This document shows, in pieces, positions 38,301 through 46,353 of a stretch of DNA of 64,000 nucleotides. The DNA is from Mycolicibacterium thermoresistibile (GTDB lineage Bacteria > Actinomycetota > Actinomycetes > Mycobacteriales > Mycobacteriaceae). Position 1 is the first letter of the stretch, and every line of letters starts with the position of its first letter. The DNA lies in contig NZ_LT906483.1 in assembly GCF_900187065.1 (NCBI RefSeq), positions 1,054,001 through 1,118,000 of the forward strand, given 5' to 3'. The notes under the pieces are model-generated. The model was not told the DNA's origin and ran no database searches. It saw only the letters and a program-made list of their open reading frames with translations. The position numbers and the translations under genes were made by a program.

Positions 38301-39017
38301 GCCGCGGCGTCCGAGGTACAACGCGCACGGACGATCCTGGGACTCGGTGAGACGGACCTGGAGCCGGTCACCCTCGACCTCACCGAACAACCGCATCTGG
38401 TGATGCTCGGCGACCCGCGGAGCGGCAAGACCGCGGCGCTGCGCACCGTGTGCCGGGAGATCCTGCGCACCCACTCGCCGACTGCGGCGCAACTGCTGCT
38501 CGTGGATTTCCGGCGCACACTGCTCGGCGTCGTCGAGACCGAACACCTCGGGGCATATGCGATGTCGCCGCCGACCCTGCAGACCGCGCTGGCCGGTCTC
38601 GTCGACCGACTGCGCGCACGGTTACCCGACGCCGCGGTCACGCAACGGCAACTGCGGGACCGGTCGTGGTGGACCGGGCCCGAGTTGTTCCTGGTGATCG
38701 ACGATTACGACCTGGTCGCCGAATCCGCCGCCGCCGCGCTGACACCGGTGACCGAACTGCTGCCGCACGGCAGGGACATCGGGCTGCATGTGATCGTCGC
38801 TAGGCGTGCCGGTGGCGCCGCCCGGGCGATGTTCGACCCGCTGCCGGCCCGGCTGCGGGAGACGGGCGCGGCAGGGCTGATGCTGAGTGCCCCGCCCGAG
38901 GAAGGCCAGCTGTGGGGATCGGTGCGCGCGACGCCCCTGCCGCCTGGCCGTGCGACGCTGCTCACCCGTGGCAGGCCGGCGCAGCTGATCCAGGTCTCGT
39001 GGATCGAGCCGCCGTGA
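35304..39017 (+). CDS. eccC4: ESX-4 FtsK/SpoIIIE-type ATPase EccC4
   Basis: A 1237-residue motor of the ESX-4 machine in one chain. Two membrane helices (about residues 39-55 and 68-85) are followed by three ATPase domains with P-loops GATGSGKS (426-433), GGPQSGKS (753-760) and GDPRSGKT (1036-1043). The first domain is the best conserved, with LILVDFKGGATF and IAVDEFSELLAQHPEF. It recruits substrates bearing a YxxxD/E signal. The stop overlaps the next gene by 4 bases. Confidence 0.96.
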   Translation: MEFSRRSPGTAPAPPDRALIVRAPPPVPRELPANPVARLLPLVMVVAMAGMLVLYFTSGNSAMRTPVFSFFPVLMVASAVGTLAYGARGTHRTAELNADRRQYLRHLDELDRQAAAAATAQQRSLHRRHPRPDALWTLAGGPRMWERAPTDPDFGRIRVGVAAQPLTPGLIPPDLPPAEEADPVTVSAVQRLLRVRATVPDLPDTVAVFDHSAITVTGDDAHGLARAMICQLAVLHGPDVLRIATVTTGDDGVWDWLKWLPHHRHPWCTGHLRHRDLTEIDRAADRARWLVIRDGHRGEDAAPPGVTVLTVASAADSIRTDELLLDTGDRDRCTDSLSPVAALACARRLSAFRTAAVRNRSPWNWLELMDVDDPELLPDTRWADTGGAGAVLSPVPLGVSETGARLDLDINEAARGGMGPHGLCVGATGSGKSELLRTLVLGLITVHPPEVLNLILVDFKGGATFLGLERANHVSAVITNLSDEAHLVARMYDALSGELNRRQELLRAAGNAADLAEYTAARATRPDLPLLPALLIAVDEFSELLAQHPEFAELFVAIGRLGRSLGMHLLLSSQRVDEGRLRGLETHLSYRICLKTFSAGDSRAVLGVPDAYQLPARPGAALLKTVSDELVRFQTAYVSGPLLRTREKPAEPDAPRVFTPEPAAASADRMRSDGPVRTLLDTVVDRLAGHGTAAHRVWLEPLSASPPLGALLSARHGAPLTVPIGVVDCPFEQRRIPLVAALAGADGNVAVVGGPQSGKSTVVRTLVMALAATHDPRDVQVYCVDCGGGALTALSALPHVGAVAGRGDAELISRIVAVLEKILADRETRFRAAGVDSMAERRRRRQRDDPYGDVFLVIDGIAVIRNEFDTIEPRIAALAAQGLGYGVHVVVTASRWAELRPVLKDQLGTRIELRLGDPADSEMDRRRARHLIDSPPGRGITRDGRELTIALPRLDEAASTTGLAASIAASAQALHIRYQQRTAPPVELLPGRVDHETVLAAASEVQRARTILGLGETDLEPVTLDLTEQPHLVMLGDPRSGKTAALRTVCREILRTHSPTAAQLLLVDFRRTLLGVVETEHLGAYAMSPPTLQTALAGLVDRLRARLPDAAVTQRQLRDRSWWTGPELFLVIDDYDLVAESAAAALTPVTELLPHGRDIGLHVIVARRAGGAARAMFDPLPARLRETGAAGLMLSAPPEEGQLWGSVRATPLPPGRATLLTRGRPAQLIQVSWIEPP

Positions 39018-40237
39018 CCGGCGTCGCGGTCGCCGCCGGCCCGGCGATGGTGCTCGGCCCGCATCCGGTGGATCCCGAACTCGGCGCCGCGGCAGTGGAA
39101 TTCATCGACGATGAGCTCGCCCTGGTCGCCGGGAAGCCCAGGTCGGTCACCGGCCTGTGGCGGCAGGTGCTCCACGCGGCGGCCGGTGCGGACCCGCCGG
39201 CGGTCCGGTTGATCTGCCCGCGGTGGTGGTCACGGGATCGGGTCCAGCGGGTGTTCGACGCCGCGCGCACCGTCGCCGAGCTGGTGGAGGTGCACCGCCG
39301 CGCCGAACTTCTCGCCGAGCGGGCCGGCACCACGGGAGCGGTGGTGGAGATCGCGCCGGAGCATGTCGCGGTGTGCGCCGCGGGCACGGTTGAGCTCGTC
39401 GCCAGATCCGACGATGTCGACGGTGTCTGCTCGGTCGTCTGCGCCACGGTGACGACGCTGCCCGTCCGACCGGCAGCGGTGCTCGTCGACGCGCCCGCCG
39501 AAGTGCCCGGTGCCGCAGTCCTGGCCGGTTTCCTCGCAGACCAGTTGCGGCGCAGACGGATTGCGGTCACCGTCGCCGAGCCCGACTGGTGGCGCCAACC
39601 ACCGGCGGAACCCGAGCGCAAGACCCGGGCCCCGGGGAAGACCGACCGCTTCGGCGCCCGCCGGCGCCGGCGGCCCGCTGCGGGCGGTGTCGTCGCGGGG
39701 GCGGTGCTGGCCGCCCTGACGCTCACCCTGATGGGGGTGTGGCCGTCATCGGCCGGGCCGGAGCGAACGGAGACGACGATGCCGGATTCCATGCCGACGA
39801 CATTGCTGGTGGAGGGCCGCATCGGGGTGGTGGTGCCGGTGTCGTGGCCGCCGCAGCGGGTCACCGGCGGGCCGGGATCGGCGCGCCTGCAACTGGTCTC
39901 ACCGGAGAATCCACGGCGCGCGTTGCACATCACCCAGTCCGTGGTGCCGGCGGGCCACACGCACCGGCAGATGGCCGACGCGCTGGCGGCGGCGCTGCGC
40001 GATCAACGCGACGGTGTGTTCACCGCGTTCGATCCCGCCGATCAGCGGGGTGACCGCGCCGTCGTCAGCTATCGGGAGGTGCGCGCCGGCCACCACATCG
40101 AGTGGGTGGTCCTGCTGGACCGGGAGGTGCGGATCGCGATCGGCTGTCAGTATCCGTTGCCGCGCGACAGCGGGACGGACGCCGTCTCGGACCCGATATG
40201 CGAGCAGGCGGTTCGGTCCGCACACGCGGTCGTCTGA
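39014..40237 (+). CDS. Type VII secretion-associated protein (Rv3446c-like)
   Basis: A 407-residue protein in the conserved position between eccC4 and esxU. The N-terminal cytoplasmic half (residues 1-215) has an ASKHA-like look (VLGPHPVDPELGAAAVEFIDDELALV). A basic stretch and one helix (GGVVAGAVLAALTLTLMGVW, about 225-245) lead to an extracytoplasmic domain of about 150 residues (IGVVVPVSWPPQRVTGG...). It matches the type VII-associated family (TIGR03931-like, from memory). GTG 39014 overlaps eccC4. Role unknown. Confidence 0.88.
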   Translation: MTGVAVAAGPAMVLGPHPVDPELGAAAVEFIDDELALVAGKPRSVTGLWRQVLHAAAGADPPAVRLICPRWWSRDRVQRVFDAARTVAELVEVHRRAELLAERAGTTGAVVEIAPEHVAVCAAGTVELVARSDDVDGVCSVVCATVTTLPVRPAAVLVDAPAEVPGAAVLAGFLADQLRRRRIAVTVAEPDWWRQPPAEPERKTRAPGKTDRFGARRRRRPAAGGVVAGAVLAALTLTLMGVWPSSAGPERTETTMPDSMPTTLLVEGRIGVVVPVSWPPQRVTGGPGSARLQLVSPENPRRALHITQSVVPAGHTHRQMADALAAALRDQRDGVFTAFDPADQRGDRAVVSYREVRAGHHIEWVVLLDREVRIAIGCQYPLPRDSGTDAVSDPICEQAVRSAHAVV

Positions 40238-40246
40238 ACTTCCCGG

Positions 40247-40274
40247 ATCCCCGGATCTCGAATCCCCGGATCTC
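40247..40274. repeat. Direct repeat before esxU
   Basis: ATCCCCGGATCTC occurs twice (40247-40259 and 40262-40274), in the 119-base gap between the secretion-associated gene and esxU. A similar small duplication (GATCTGTAGA) overlaps the esxU stop codon near 40671-40697. Both look like slippage products. Confidence 0.7.
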
Positions 40275-40356
40275 AATCGAATCTCTGGAACCGGATCTGG
40301 CTCGTCGGCGTCGAACCTGATATCCGACACCTCAACGGGCAGTGAAAGGGACGACG

Positions 40357-40680
40357 ATGATGCAATCCGCGGGCGGGGCGCTGACCACCGATTTCGAGTT
40401 GATGTGCGCGGTCGCTGCCGAGACCGACACCCGTAACGAGGAATTGCGCGCGCTGCTGCAGTCGTTCATCGGCCGGATGAGCGCGGTGCCGCCGTCGGTG
40501 TGGGGCGGGGCGGCGGCGCTTCGGTTCCGGGAGGTGGTGGACCGATGGAACACCGAATCGCTCAGGCTGCACGCGTCGCTACAGCGGATCGCCGAGACCA
40601 TCCGCGGTAACGAACGTGTGCTGCGGGAGGCGGGGGAGAACCACGCCCACCGCATCGGCGCCGCTTCGGCTGATCTGTAG
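40357..40680 (+). CDS. esxU: WXG100 protein EsxU
   Basis: A 107-residue helical-hairpin protein secreted by, or acting with, ESX-4. The WXG turn is [10 protein letters not shown] (residues about 47-56). It closely matches M. tuberculosis EsxU from memory (shared segments [13 protein letters not shown] and VVDRWN). ATG 40357 has AAAGGGA 5 bases upstream; ATG 40360 and GTG 40342 are alternatives. It should form a heterodimer with EsxT, the next gene. Confidence 0.94.
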   Translation: MMQSAGGALTTDFELMCAVAAETDTRNEELRALLQSFIGRMSAVPPSVWGGAAALRFREVVDRWNTESLRLHASLQRIAETIRGNERVLREAGENHAHRIGAASADL

Positions 40681-40711
40681 AAAAGCCGATCTGTAGAGAA
40701 CAGGGGAAACC

Positions 40712-41008
40712 ATGAATCCAGTGCTCTCGTACAACTTCGATGAGATCGAGTACACGGTGCGGCAGGACATCCACACCACCGCGTCGCGGTTCAACGCCGC
40801 GCTGGCCGATCTGCGCGCCCGGATCGCTCCGCTGCAGCAGACCTGGACCCGCGCGGCCGCCGAGGCGTACCGCCTGGAGCAGAGCCGGTGGGATCAGGCC
40901 GCGGCGGCGCTCAACAACATCCTGATCGGCCTGGGCAACGCGGTCCGCGACGGCGCGGACGATGTGGCCGCGACCGACCGGGCGGCGGCCAACGCCTGGG
41001 GGCTGTGA
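40712..41008 (+). CDS. esxT: WXG100 protein EsxT
   Basis: A 98-residue partner of EsxU. It starts MNPVLSYNFDEIEYTVRQDIHTTASRFNAALADL. The turn is WTRAAAEAYRLEQ, so the WXG motif is degenerate (W-T-R), as in the M. tuberculosis protein. The C-terminal helix ends DVAATDRAAANAWGL. AACAGGGGAAACC precedes the ATG. It is the last gene of the eccC4 operon and is followed by a terminator. Confidence 0.94.
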   Translation: MNPVLSYNFDEIEYTVRQDIHTTASRFNAALADLRARIAPLQQTWTRAAAEAYRLEQSRWDQAAAALNNILIGLGNAVRDGADDVAATDRAAANAWGL

Positions 41009-41032
41009 CGGCCCCCTTCAAGACCCTGGTCA

Positions 41033-41063
41033 TCGCGAGATCCCTGTTCTCGCGAGACCCCTT
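41033..41063 (+). terminator. Intrinsic terminator after esxT
   Basis: TCGCGAGA (41033-41040) and TCTCGCGA (41048-41055) form a perfect 8-bp stem with the loop TCCCTGT, followed by GACCCCTTTT. It begins 25 bases after the esxT stop and should end the ESX-4 operon. Confidence 0.75.
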
Positions 41064-41107
41064 TTCATCAGGAGGCTCTGTGCGGTTCCGGTGGAGGGGA
41101 GCCGCCG

Positions 41108-41201
41108 GGACCGCACAGCAGGCCGGCGCCGAACGTGAGCTCGTGTGCGAGAATCAGCGCACACGTCGAACATGGGCTCACGTTCGGCGCCTCCGGTCCC
41201 G
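41108..41201. repeat. Large intergenic hairpin, possibly a dispersed palindromic element
   Basis: Two perfect 16-bp arms, GGCGCCGAACGTGAGC (41125-41140) and GCTCACGTTCGGCGCC (41176-41191), enclose a second perfect 8-bp stem, CGTGTGCG / CGCACACG (41142-41149, 41158-41165). Outer bases GGGACCG / CGGTCCC (41108-41114, 41195-41201) also match. It lies between the ESX-4 terminator and the rplM promoter. Confidence 0.8.
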
Positions 41202-41213
41202 GTCGAGACCGTT

Positions 41214-41243
41214 TTGACCTGCACCGGAGGCCGCCGGTAAGCT
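41214..41243 (+). promoter_or_regulatory. SigA-type promoter for rplM-rpsI
   Basis: TTGACC (41214-41219) and TAAGCT (41238-41243) are separated by 18 bases, a good match to the mycobacterial housekeeping promoter. Transcription would start near 41250, giving a leader of about 129 bases before rplM, where autoregulation by L13 could act. Confidence 0.6.
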
Positions 41244-41378
41244 CATTCGCTGGCGTGCGGTCCGCCCGTTCCGGGCGCAGCGGGTCCTCGGGTCGATGTC
41301 GGTCGCCGAGGTGTCCCCTCCGTCCACGCCCTGACCGGCAACCGAAACCCGAGAGGGCCGACACCGAAAGGTAGCGCT

Positions 41379-41822
41379 GTGCCTACTTACACGCCGAAGG
41401 CGGGTGACACCACGCGGTCGTGGTATGTCATCGACGCCACCGACGTGCGACTCGGCCGGCTCGCCGCGGCGGCAGCGACGCTGCTGCGCGGCAAGCACAA
41501 GCCGACGTACACCCCCAATGTCGACGGTGGCGATTTCGTCATCATCGTCAACGCCGAGAAGGTCTCGATGAGCGGCAACAAGCCGGAGCGCACCTTCTAC
41601 TACCGCCACTCGGGTTACCCGGGCGGTCTGCGCGTCCGGTCGCTCGGTGACATGCTGCGGCGGCATCCCGAACGTGTGGTCGAGAAGGCGATCGTGGGGA
41701 TGTTGCCCAAGACCAAGCTCGGGCGGCAGATGAAGACCAAGCTGCGGGTGTACGCCGGTCCGGACCATCCGCACGCCGCTCAGCAGCCGGTTCCGTACGA
41801 GATCAAGCAGGTGACGCAGTGA
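41379..41822 (+). CDS. rplM: 50S ribosomal protein L13
   Basis: A 147-residue early-assembly protein of the large subunit: [41 protein letters not shown]... with the signature [15 protein letters not shown] and [24 protein letters not shown] start with GAAAGG about 9 bases upstream. It overlaps rpsI by 4 bases (GTGA), the usual L13-S9 operon. Confidence 0.97.
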   Translation: MPTYTPKAGDTTRSWYVIDATDVRLGRLAAAAATLLRGKHKPTYTPNVDGGDFVIIVNAEKVSMSGNKPERTFYYRHSGYPGGLRVRSLGDMLRRHPERVVEKAIVGMLPKTKLGRQMKTKLRVYAGPDHPHAAQQPVPYEIKQVTQ

Positions 41823-42277
41823 CACAAGCGACTGGATCCGAAACCGGCGAACTGACTGCTGTCGAGGAATATCAGCAGCAGCCGATCATCGACCGGCCCA
41901 TCCAGGCTGTCGGCCGCCGCAAGGAGGCCGTGGTGCGGGTGCGGCTGGTGCCCGGCACCGGTCAGTTCAACCTGGACGGCCGCACCCTGGAGGACTACTT
42001 CCCGAACAAGGTGCACCAGCAGGTGATCAAGGCCCCGTTGGTGACCGTGGACCGGCTGGAGCAGTTCGACATCTACGCGCACCTCGACGGCGGCGGCCCG
42101 TCCGGGCAGGCCGGTGCGCTGCGGCTGGCCATCGCGCGGGCGCTGACCATCGCGCAGCCCGAGGATCGCCCGGCGTTGAAGAAGGCCGGTTTCCTCACCC
42201 GCGATCCGCGGGAGATCGAGCGCAAGAAGTACGGGCTCAAGAAGGCCCGCAAGGCGCCCCAGTACAGCAAGCGCTGA
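41819..42277 (+). CDS. rpsI: 30S ribosomal protein S9
   Basis: A 152-residue S9. An N-terminal extension ([26 protein letters not shown]) of about 28 residues precedes the core [25 protein letters not shown]; the C-terminal tail [17 protein letters not shown] reaches the P-site tRNA. Extensions of this kind occur in actinobacterial S9. A strong terminator follows. Confidence 0.97.
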   Translation: MTQATGSETGELTAVEEYQQQPIIDRPIQAVGRRKEAVVRVRLVPGTGQFNLDGRTLEDYFPNKVHQQVIKAPLVTVDRLEQFDIYAHLDGGGPSGQAGALRLAIARALTIAQPEDRPALKKAGFLTRDPREIERKKYGLKKARKAPQYSKR

Positions 42278-42293
42278 GAATTTCTCACTCACG

Positions 42294-42342
42294 GCACGTC
42301 GCCGGGTGTACCGCAGCTGCGGTCGCCCGGCGATGTGCTTTT
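42294..42342 (+). terminator. Intrinsic terminator after rpsI
   Basis: GCACGTCGCCGGGTG (42294-42308) pairs with CGCCCGGCGATGTGC (42324-42338) in a 15-bp stem with two G-U pairs; an inner palindrome ACCGCAGCTGCGGT extends it, and TTTTG follows. It ends the rplM-rpsI message. From here to 42584 I see no gene or other clear signal. Confidence 0.85.
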
Positions 42343-42584
42343 GTGGCGCAGGTCACACAATTCACCTCCCGCGCACCTCACGGCGGGATTTCCCGCGGCC
42401 GACGCCCGCGCTGCGCGGGGCAGCGGTTTGAAGGCCGCCGGACTGCGGGTAAGCCTGGACTCGGCCGCCCGTGAGGGTGGGCTTCCCGACGTGGGAGGCG
42501 GGATCAACGGGGGGATCTTTCCCGATCGCTGCTGCGCCCGTACCGGTGTGGCACGGATCCCGCCACACAGCGAGAGGAGAATCA

Positions 42585-43034
42585 TTGAGCTTGATGACGA
42601 GGACGGCCCTCGGGGCCGTCGCAGGTGGATCGTTGCTTTTCGCGGCCGGTCTCGGCCTCGCGAACGCCCAGCCGGAACCGGCGGGCACCGAGGACGGCAA
42701 GATCGACGTCGCGCTGGGCACCATCACGACCATCGAAGACGTCGACGTCACCGCTGCCGAGCAGATCGCCGGCCTGGTATGCGGCGATTCGGTCACCAAC
42801 GCGCAGCTGAGCGCGGTGGAACGCGGCGACGCGGCAGAGGTGACCTGCACGAGTACCCAGGGCAGCCAGGTCATCACCTTCACCCAGGCCGACGAGGACG
42901 ACGCCGGGTTCGCGCCGGCCGAGCACACCCCGTCCGACGAGGTGGCGGCGAATGAGGCGGATGAGGTGCCCTCCGCGCCGTCGACCGGCCCGGCCGGGGC
43001 TGAGCACGGTGGCACCGACCACGGCTCCCGGTGA
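42585..43034 (+). CDS. Small secreted protein of unknown function
   Basis: A 149-residue exported protein. The TTG at 42585 has AGGAG 5 bases upstream and gives MSLMTRTALGAVAGGSLLFAAGLGLANAQPEPAG, a signal peptide probably cut after ANA. ATG 42594 is an alternative start. The mature part has two cysteines (LVCGDSV and EVTCTST), which could form a disulfide, and an acidic, low-complexity tail (DEVAANEADEVPSAPSTG). No family is recognised. It lies between rpsI and glmM, with its own likely promoter. Confidence 0.75.
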   Translation: MSLMTRTALGAVAGGSLLFAAGLGLANAQPEPAGTEDGKIDVALGTITTIEDVDVTAAEQIAGLVCGDSVTNAQLSAVERGDAAEVTCTSTQGSQVITFTQADEDDAGFAPAEHTPSDEVAANEADEVPSAPSTGPAGAEHGGTDHGSR

Positions 43035-43230
43035 TCAGCTGGGTGGGTCAGACGATCAGAGCTGATCGAGCCCGAGGCTGAGACGACCTGACCGACCGCC
43101 GCCCGCATCCCACACCCGGGGTGCGGGCGGTGTGTCGTTTCGGTGTCGATCCGGGTGCGATTGGGCACCGACATTCCCGCTGACCTCGCCGTTTGTGTGC
43201 CCGGCGGGTGCATATGAGAAGTTTGTCGGC

Positions 43231-44574
43231 ATGGGTCGACTGTTCGGCACGGACGGAGTGCGCGGAGTCGCCAATCGCGATCTGACCGCGGAACTGGCGC
43301 TGTCCGTGGCCGCCGCGGCGGCTCGGCGGCTGACCGCCCCGACCGGCCGTACCGGCCGGCGGGTGGCGGTGGTGGGGCGGGATCCGCGAGCCAGTGGCGA
43401 GATGCTCGAGGCGGCGGTCATCGCCGGGTTGACCGCCGAAGGTGTGGACGCCTGGCGGGTGGGTGTGTTGCCGACTCCCGCTGTGGCGTACCTGACCAGC
43501 GCATACGACGCCGATTTCGGGGTGATGATCTCGGCCTCGCACAACCCGATGCCCGACAACGGCATCAAACTGTTCGGCCCCGGCGGGCACAAACTCGACG
43601 ACGCCGCCGAGGACCGTATCGAGGAACTGGTCAATCAGGGGCCGGGCAACCGTCCGGTGGGGGCGGCGATAGGCCGCATCGTGGACGCGGAAGACGCGAT
43701 GGACCGGTACCTGCGGCATGTGGCCAAGGCCGTCACGACCCGGTTGGACGGCCTCACCGTGGTGGTGGACTGCGCCAACGGGGCGGCCTCGACCGTCGCG
43801 CCGCGCGCCTACCGGGCCGCGGGCGCCAATGTCATCCCGATCAACGCCGAACCCACCGGCCTGAACATCAACGACAACTGCGGCTCCACCCACATGGAAT
43901 CGCTGCAGCAGGCGGTCGTGTCCTATGGGGCCGATCTGGGTCTGGCCCACGACGGCGACGCCGACCGCTGTCTGGCCGTCGATGCGCACGGCCGGGTGAT
44001 CGACGGCGACGCGATCATGGTGGTGTTGGCGCTGGCGATGCAGGAGGCCGGTGAGTTGTCGGCCAACACCCTGGTCACCACGGTGATGAGCAACATGGGC
44101 CTGCACCTGGCCATGCGGTCGGCCGGTATCGAGGTTCGCACCACCGCGGTCGGGGACCGCTATGTGCTCGAGGAGTTGCGCAGCGGGGACTACACGCTGG
44201 GCGGTGAACAGTCCGGGCACATCGTGATGCCGACCCTGGGCACCACCGGCGACGGGATCGTGACCGGGCTGCGGCTGATGTCGCGGATGGCGCAGACCGG
44301 CAAGACCCTGGCCGCGCTCGCCGAGCCGATGCGAACCCTGCCCCAGGTGCTGATCAATGTGGCGGTCGCCGACAAGGCCGCGGTCGCGGCCGCGCCGGCG
44401 GTCCGCACCGCGGTGGCCGCGGCCGAGGCCGAACTCGGTGACACCGGGCGAATCCTGTTGCGCCCCTCGGGAACCGAACAGGTCGTCCGGGTGATGGTGG
44501 AGGCGGCCGATGAGGACACCGCCCGGCAGCTGGCGGCGCGGGTCGCCGAATCGGTCAGCGCGCAGGGCAACTGA
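43231..44574 (+). CDS. glmM: Phosphoglucosamine mutase
   Basis: A 447-residue enzyme that converts glucosamine-6-phosphate to glucosamine-1-phosphate for UDP-GlcNAc. The active phosphoserine is Ser103 in [12 protein letters not shown]; the metal loop is [12 protein letters not shown]; the sugar loop is GGEQSGHI; the phosphate loop is [15 protein letters not shown] 43231 ([12 protein letters not shown]) is the family start. It works just before or after GlmS, encoded 5 kb downstream on the same strand. Confidence 0.97.
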   Translation: MGRLFGTDGVRGVANRDLTAELALSVAAAAARRLTAPTGRTGRRVAVVGRDPRASGEMLEAAVIAGLTAEGVDAWRVGVLPTPAVAYLTSAYDADFGVMISASHNPMPDNGIKLFGPGGHKLDDAAEDRIEELVNQGPGNRPVGAAIGRIVDAEDAMDRYLRHVAKAVTTRLDGLTVVVDCANGAASTVAPRAYRAAGANVIPINAEPTGLNINDNCGSTHMESLQQAVVSYGADLGLAHDGDADRCLAVDAHGRVIDGDAIMVVLALAMQEAGELSANTLVTTVMSNMGLHLAMRSAGIEVRTTAVGDRYVLEELRSGDYTLGGEQSGHIVMPTLGTTGDGIVTGLRLMSRMAQTGKTLAALAEPMRTLPQVLINVAVADKAAVAAAPAVRTAVAAAEAELGDTGRILLRPSGTEQVVRVMVEAADEDTARQLAARVAESVSAQGN

Positions 44575-44611
44575 CGGAACCGTCCGGGCGGGCGCTGCGT
44601 CCTAGCCCTAC

Positions 44612-44923
44612 ATGGGATTGTCTGAACCGGCCCGGGTCGATGTCGCCGCGCTGCTCGCGGCGGCCGACCGGTATCACCTCGCCGCTGACCGGATCGACGC
44701 CACGATCCGCGCCGAACTGAGCGCGCTGCGCTTCCACGGGGCCCTGGCCGGCACCGCCTACGCCGACCGCGGTGACGCGCTGCGCGCTGCGGTTGATCAG
44801 GTCGTCGAGCGGTTGCGGCAGTGGTCGCGGTCGGCCGCCGCGATCAGCGCCGCGCTCCGCGCCACCGCCGGTCGCTACGCCGAATCCGACACGAGTGCCG
44901 CCCGACGGATCCAGCTGCTGTGA
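44612..44923 (+). CDS. EspC-like small helical protein, candidate type VII substrate
   Basis: A 103-residue protein with two helices split by a turn at FHGALAG (41-47), like a WXG100 protein with F-H-G instead of W-x-G. Its C-terminus has GRYAESDTSAARR, with Y89-A-E-S-D93 fitting the YxxxD/E export signal. Length and tail resemble EspC (DUF2580 type). A homologue of unknown function follows glmM in M. tuberculosis (Rv3440c, by memory). It overlaps the next gene by 4 bases, so the two are made together. Substrate status is inference. Confidence 0.7.
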   Translation: MGLSEPARVDVAALLAAADRYHLAADRIDATIRAELSALRFHGALAGTAYADRGDALRAAVDQVVERLRQWSRSAAAISAALRATAGRYAESDTSAARRIQLL

Positions 44924-46320
44924 CCGGAGGTCTTGACGTCGCAGCTCGACTCGCCGACGGGCTGCCCGCGGTTCGGGCCGCGCAGGAGTACCTGTCGGCA
45001 TGTGAGTCGCTGGGCTACCGGCAACCGGACCTGAGTGGCCGCCCCGGACAGGTGTTCGACTGGTACCGCAGTGAGGACGGATTGGATCTCGGCGCGCTGG
45101 CCGATGATTCGGCCGCGCTGGACAGAGCCGCTGCCCGTGCCGCCGAGGTCCTGGAACTGCAGGACCGACAGTCGGCGGCCCTCGGCGCGGGCTGGCGTGG
45201 CGTCGGCGGAACCGCCGCGGCCGAATTGTTGCGCCGCCACGGTGCGGCGTCGGCGGCGGCCACCGCCGCGTTGCGGACCGCCGCCGACGCGCTGACGACG
45301 TTGCGAACCGAGTTGTGGCAGTTGGTGGATCGCAAGGTGACCGCCACCCAGGGCATCGACGGCGGCGGGCGCACCGACTGGCAGGCCGCTGCCCACACGG
45401 TGTTGACCGGTGCCGGGGACCGCTCGGTGGCCAGCGAACTGGTCGACGCCGAGGTGAAACCCTTCGTCGACGAGGCCATCGGATGCGAGTGGCTGACGGT
45501 GATGAACCAGACCCTGACGTCGATCGAGGAGAAGTTCGACGCGGCGATCGCGGAGCTGACCGGTTCGGCGGCGGTCCCGGATTTCGGGGCGGGTGAGGGG
45601 GAGGCCCCGCCGTGGGCGGCGAATTGGGGCCCGCCGTGGGCGGCGAATTGGGGCCAGCCGGGGGCGGCGAGTTGGGGCTCGCCGCCCGTGGCAGACGGGG
45701 CTGCATCTGCGATCGGCGCCGATCCGGCACCGGCGGAGGCTGCAGCTCCCGGGGTGCCGCCTCCCGCCGTGCCACCGACCGGTCCGGGCGGCGGGCTACC
45801 CGATCCGGGTGCTGGATTGTCCACCGTGGGAAGGCAACTCGTCGATCTGCTCGGGGGACTGCTCGGGCCGGTCGGTGAAGCGCTCGGCAACGGCGTCGGC
45901 GCCGCCGGGGTCGACCCGATGGGCGGGGAGGATGCAGGCGGGGAGGATGCGGGCACGGAGGAACGGGACGGCGCCTCCGACGCCGACACCGATGCCGAAG
46001 ACGACGACCGCGGCGACGACACGCCCGAGGACGACACACCCGACGACGGGGACCCCGATGCGGGCGGGAGCCCCGGAGAGGACCCGCAGGAGGCTCCGGA
46101 CCCAGAGCACGACCCGGACCCCGCACCCGGGGAACCCGAGACCCACCTCGGTGCGGACACGGGCGCCGCCGGCGAGCCGGCGCCGGCCACCCCACCCCCG
46201 ACGGCCCCGGCGCCGGAACCCGTGTCGGGCGCGCTCCCGCCGCCGGAGCACGAGCCGGTCACCGCGACCGGGACGCCGTGTGAGATCGCCGCCGCCGAGT
46301 TACCCCAGGTCGGGGAGTAG
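44920..46320 (+). CDS. WXG-like, Pro/Asp-rich protein, partner of the EspC-like protein
   Basis: A 466-residue protein. The N-terminal 200 residues are helical, Ala-rich and contain a WXG-like turn (GAGWRGVGGTAAAELL, W92-R-G94). A conserved-looking segment ends near MNQTLTSIEEKFDAAIAEL. Then come a Trp-rich repeat (PPWAANWG), a Pro/Gly linker, a short hydrophobic stretch (LSTVGRQLVDLLGGLLGPVGEAL) and a long acidic Asp/Glu/Pro tail with one late Cys (GTPCEIAAAEL). There is no signal peptide. M. tuberculosis Rv3439c has a similar length and place (memory). Function unknown; a role as a type VII substrate is inferred. Confidence 0.72.
   Translation: MTGGLDVAARLADGLPAVRAAQEYLSACESLGYRQPDLSGRPGQVFDWYRSEDGLDLGALADDSAALDRAAARAAEVLELQDRQSAALGAGWRGVGGTAAAELLRRHGAASAAATAALRTAADALTTLRTELWQLVDRKVTATQGIDGGGRTDWQAAAHTVLTGAGDRSVASELVDAEVKPFVDEAIGCEWLTVMNQTLTSIEEKFDAAIAELTGSAAVPDFGAGEGEAPPWAANWGPPWAANWGQPGAASWGSPPVADGAASAIGADPAPAEAAAPGVPPPAVPPTGPGGGLPDPGAGLSTVGRQLVDLLGGLLGPVGEALGNGVGAAGVDPMGGEDAGGEDAGTEERDGASDADTDAEDDDRGDDTPEDDTPDDGDPDAGGSPGEDPQEAPDPEHDPDPAPGEPETHLGADTGAAGEPAPATPPPTAPAPEPVSGALPPPEHEPVTATGTPCEIAAAELPQVGE
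45607..45678. repeat. Three 24-bp tandem repeats (Trp-rich)
   Basis: Bases 45607-45630 and 45631-45654 are identical 24-bp units; 45655-45678 is a diverged third. They encode PPWAANWG, PPWAANWG and QPGAASWG in the linker of the WXG-like protein. Confidence 0.85.
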
Positions 46321-46353
46321 AGGGGAGTAGCGGATCGAGAACCGCCGGTTCGT

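Noticed and set aside
41009-41217. Short frames across the nested hairpin downstream of esxT
   Set aside because: They are a by-product of the inverted repeat and have no ribosome site or family.
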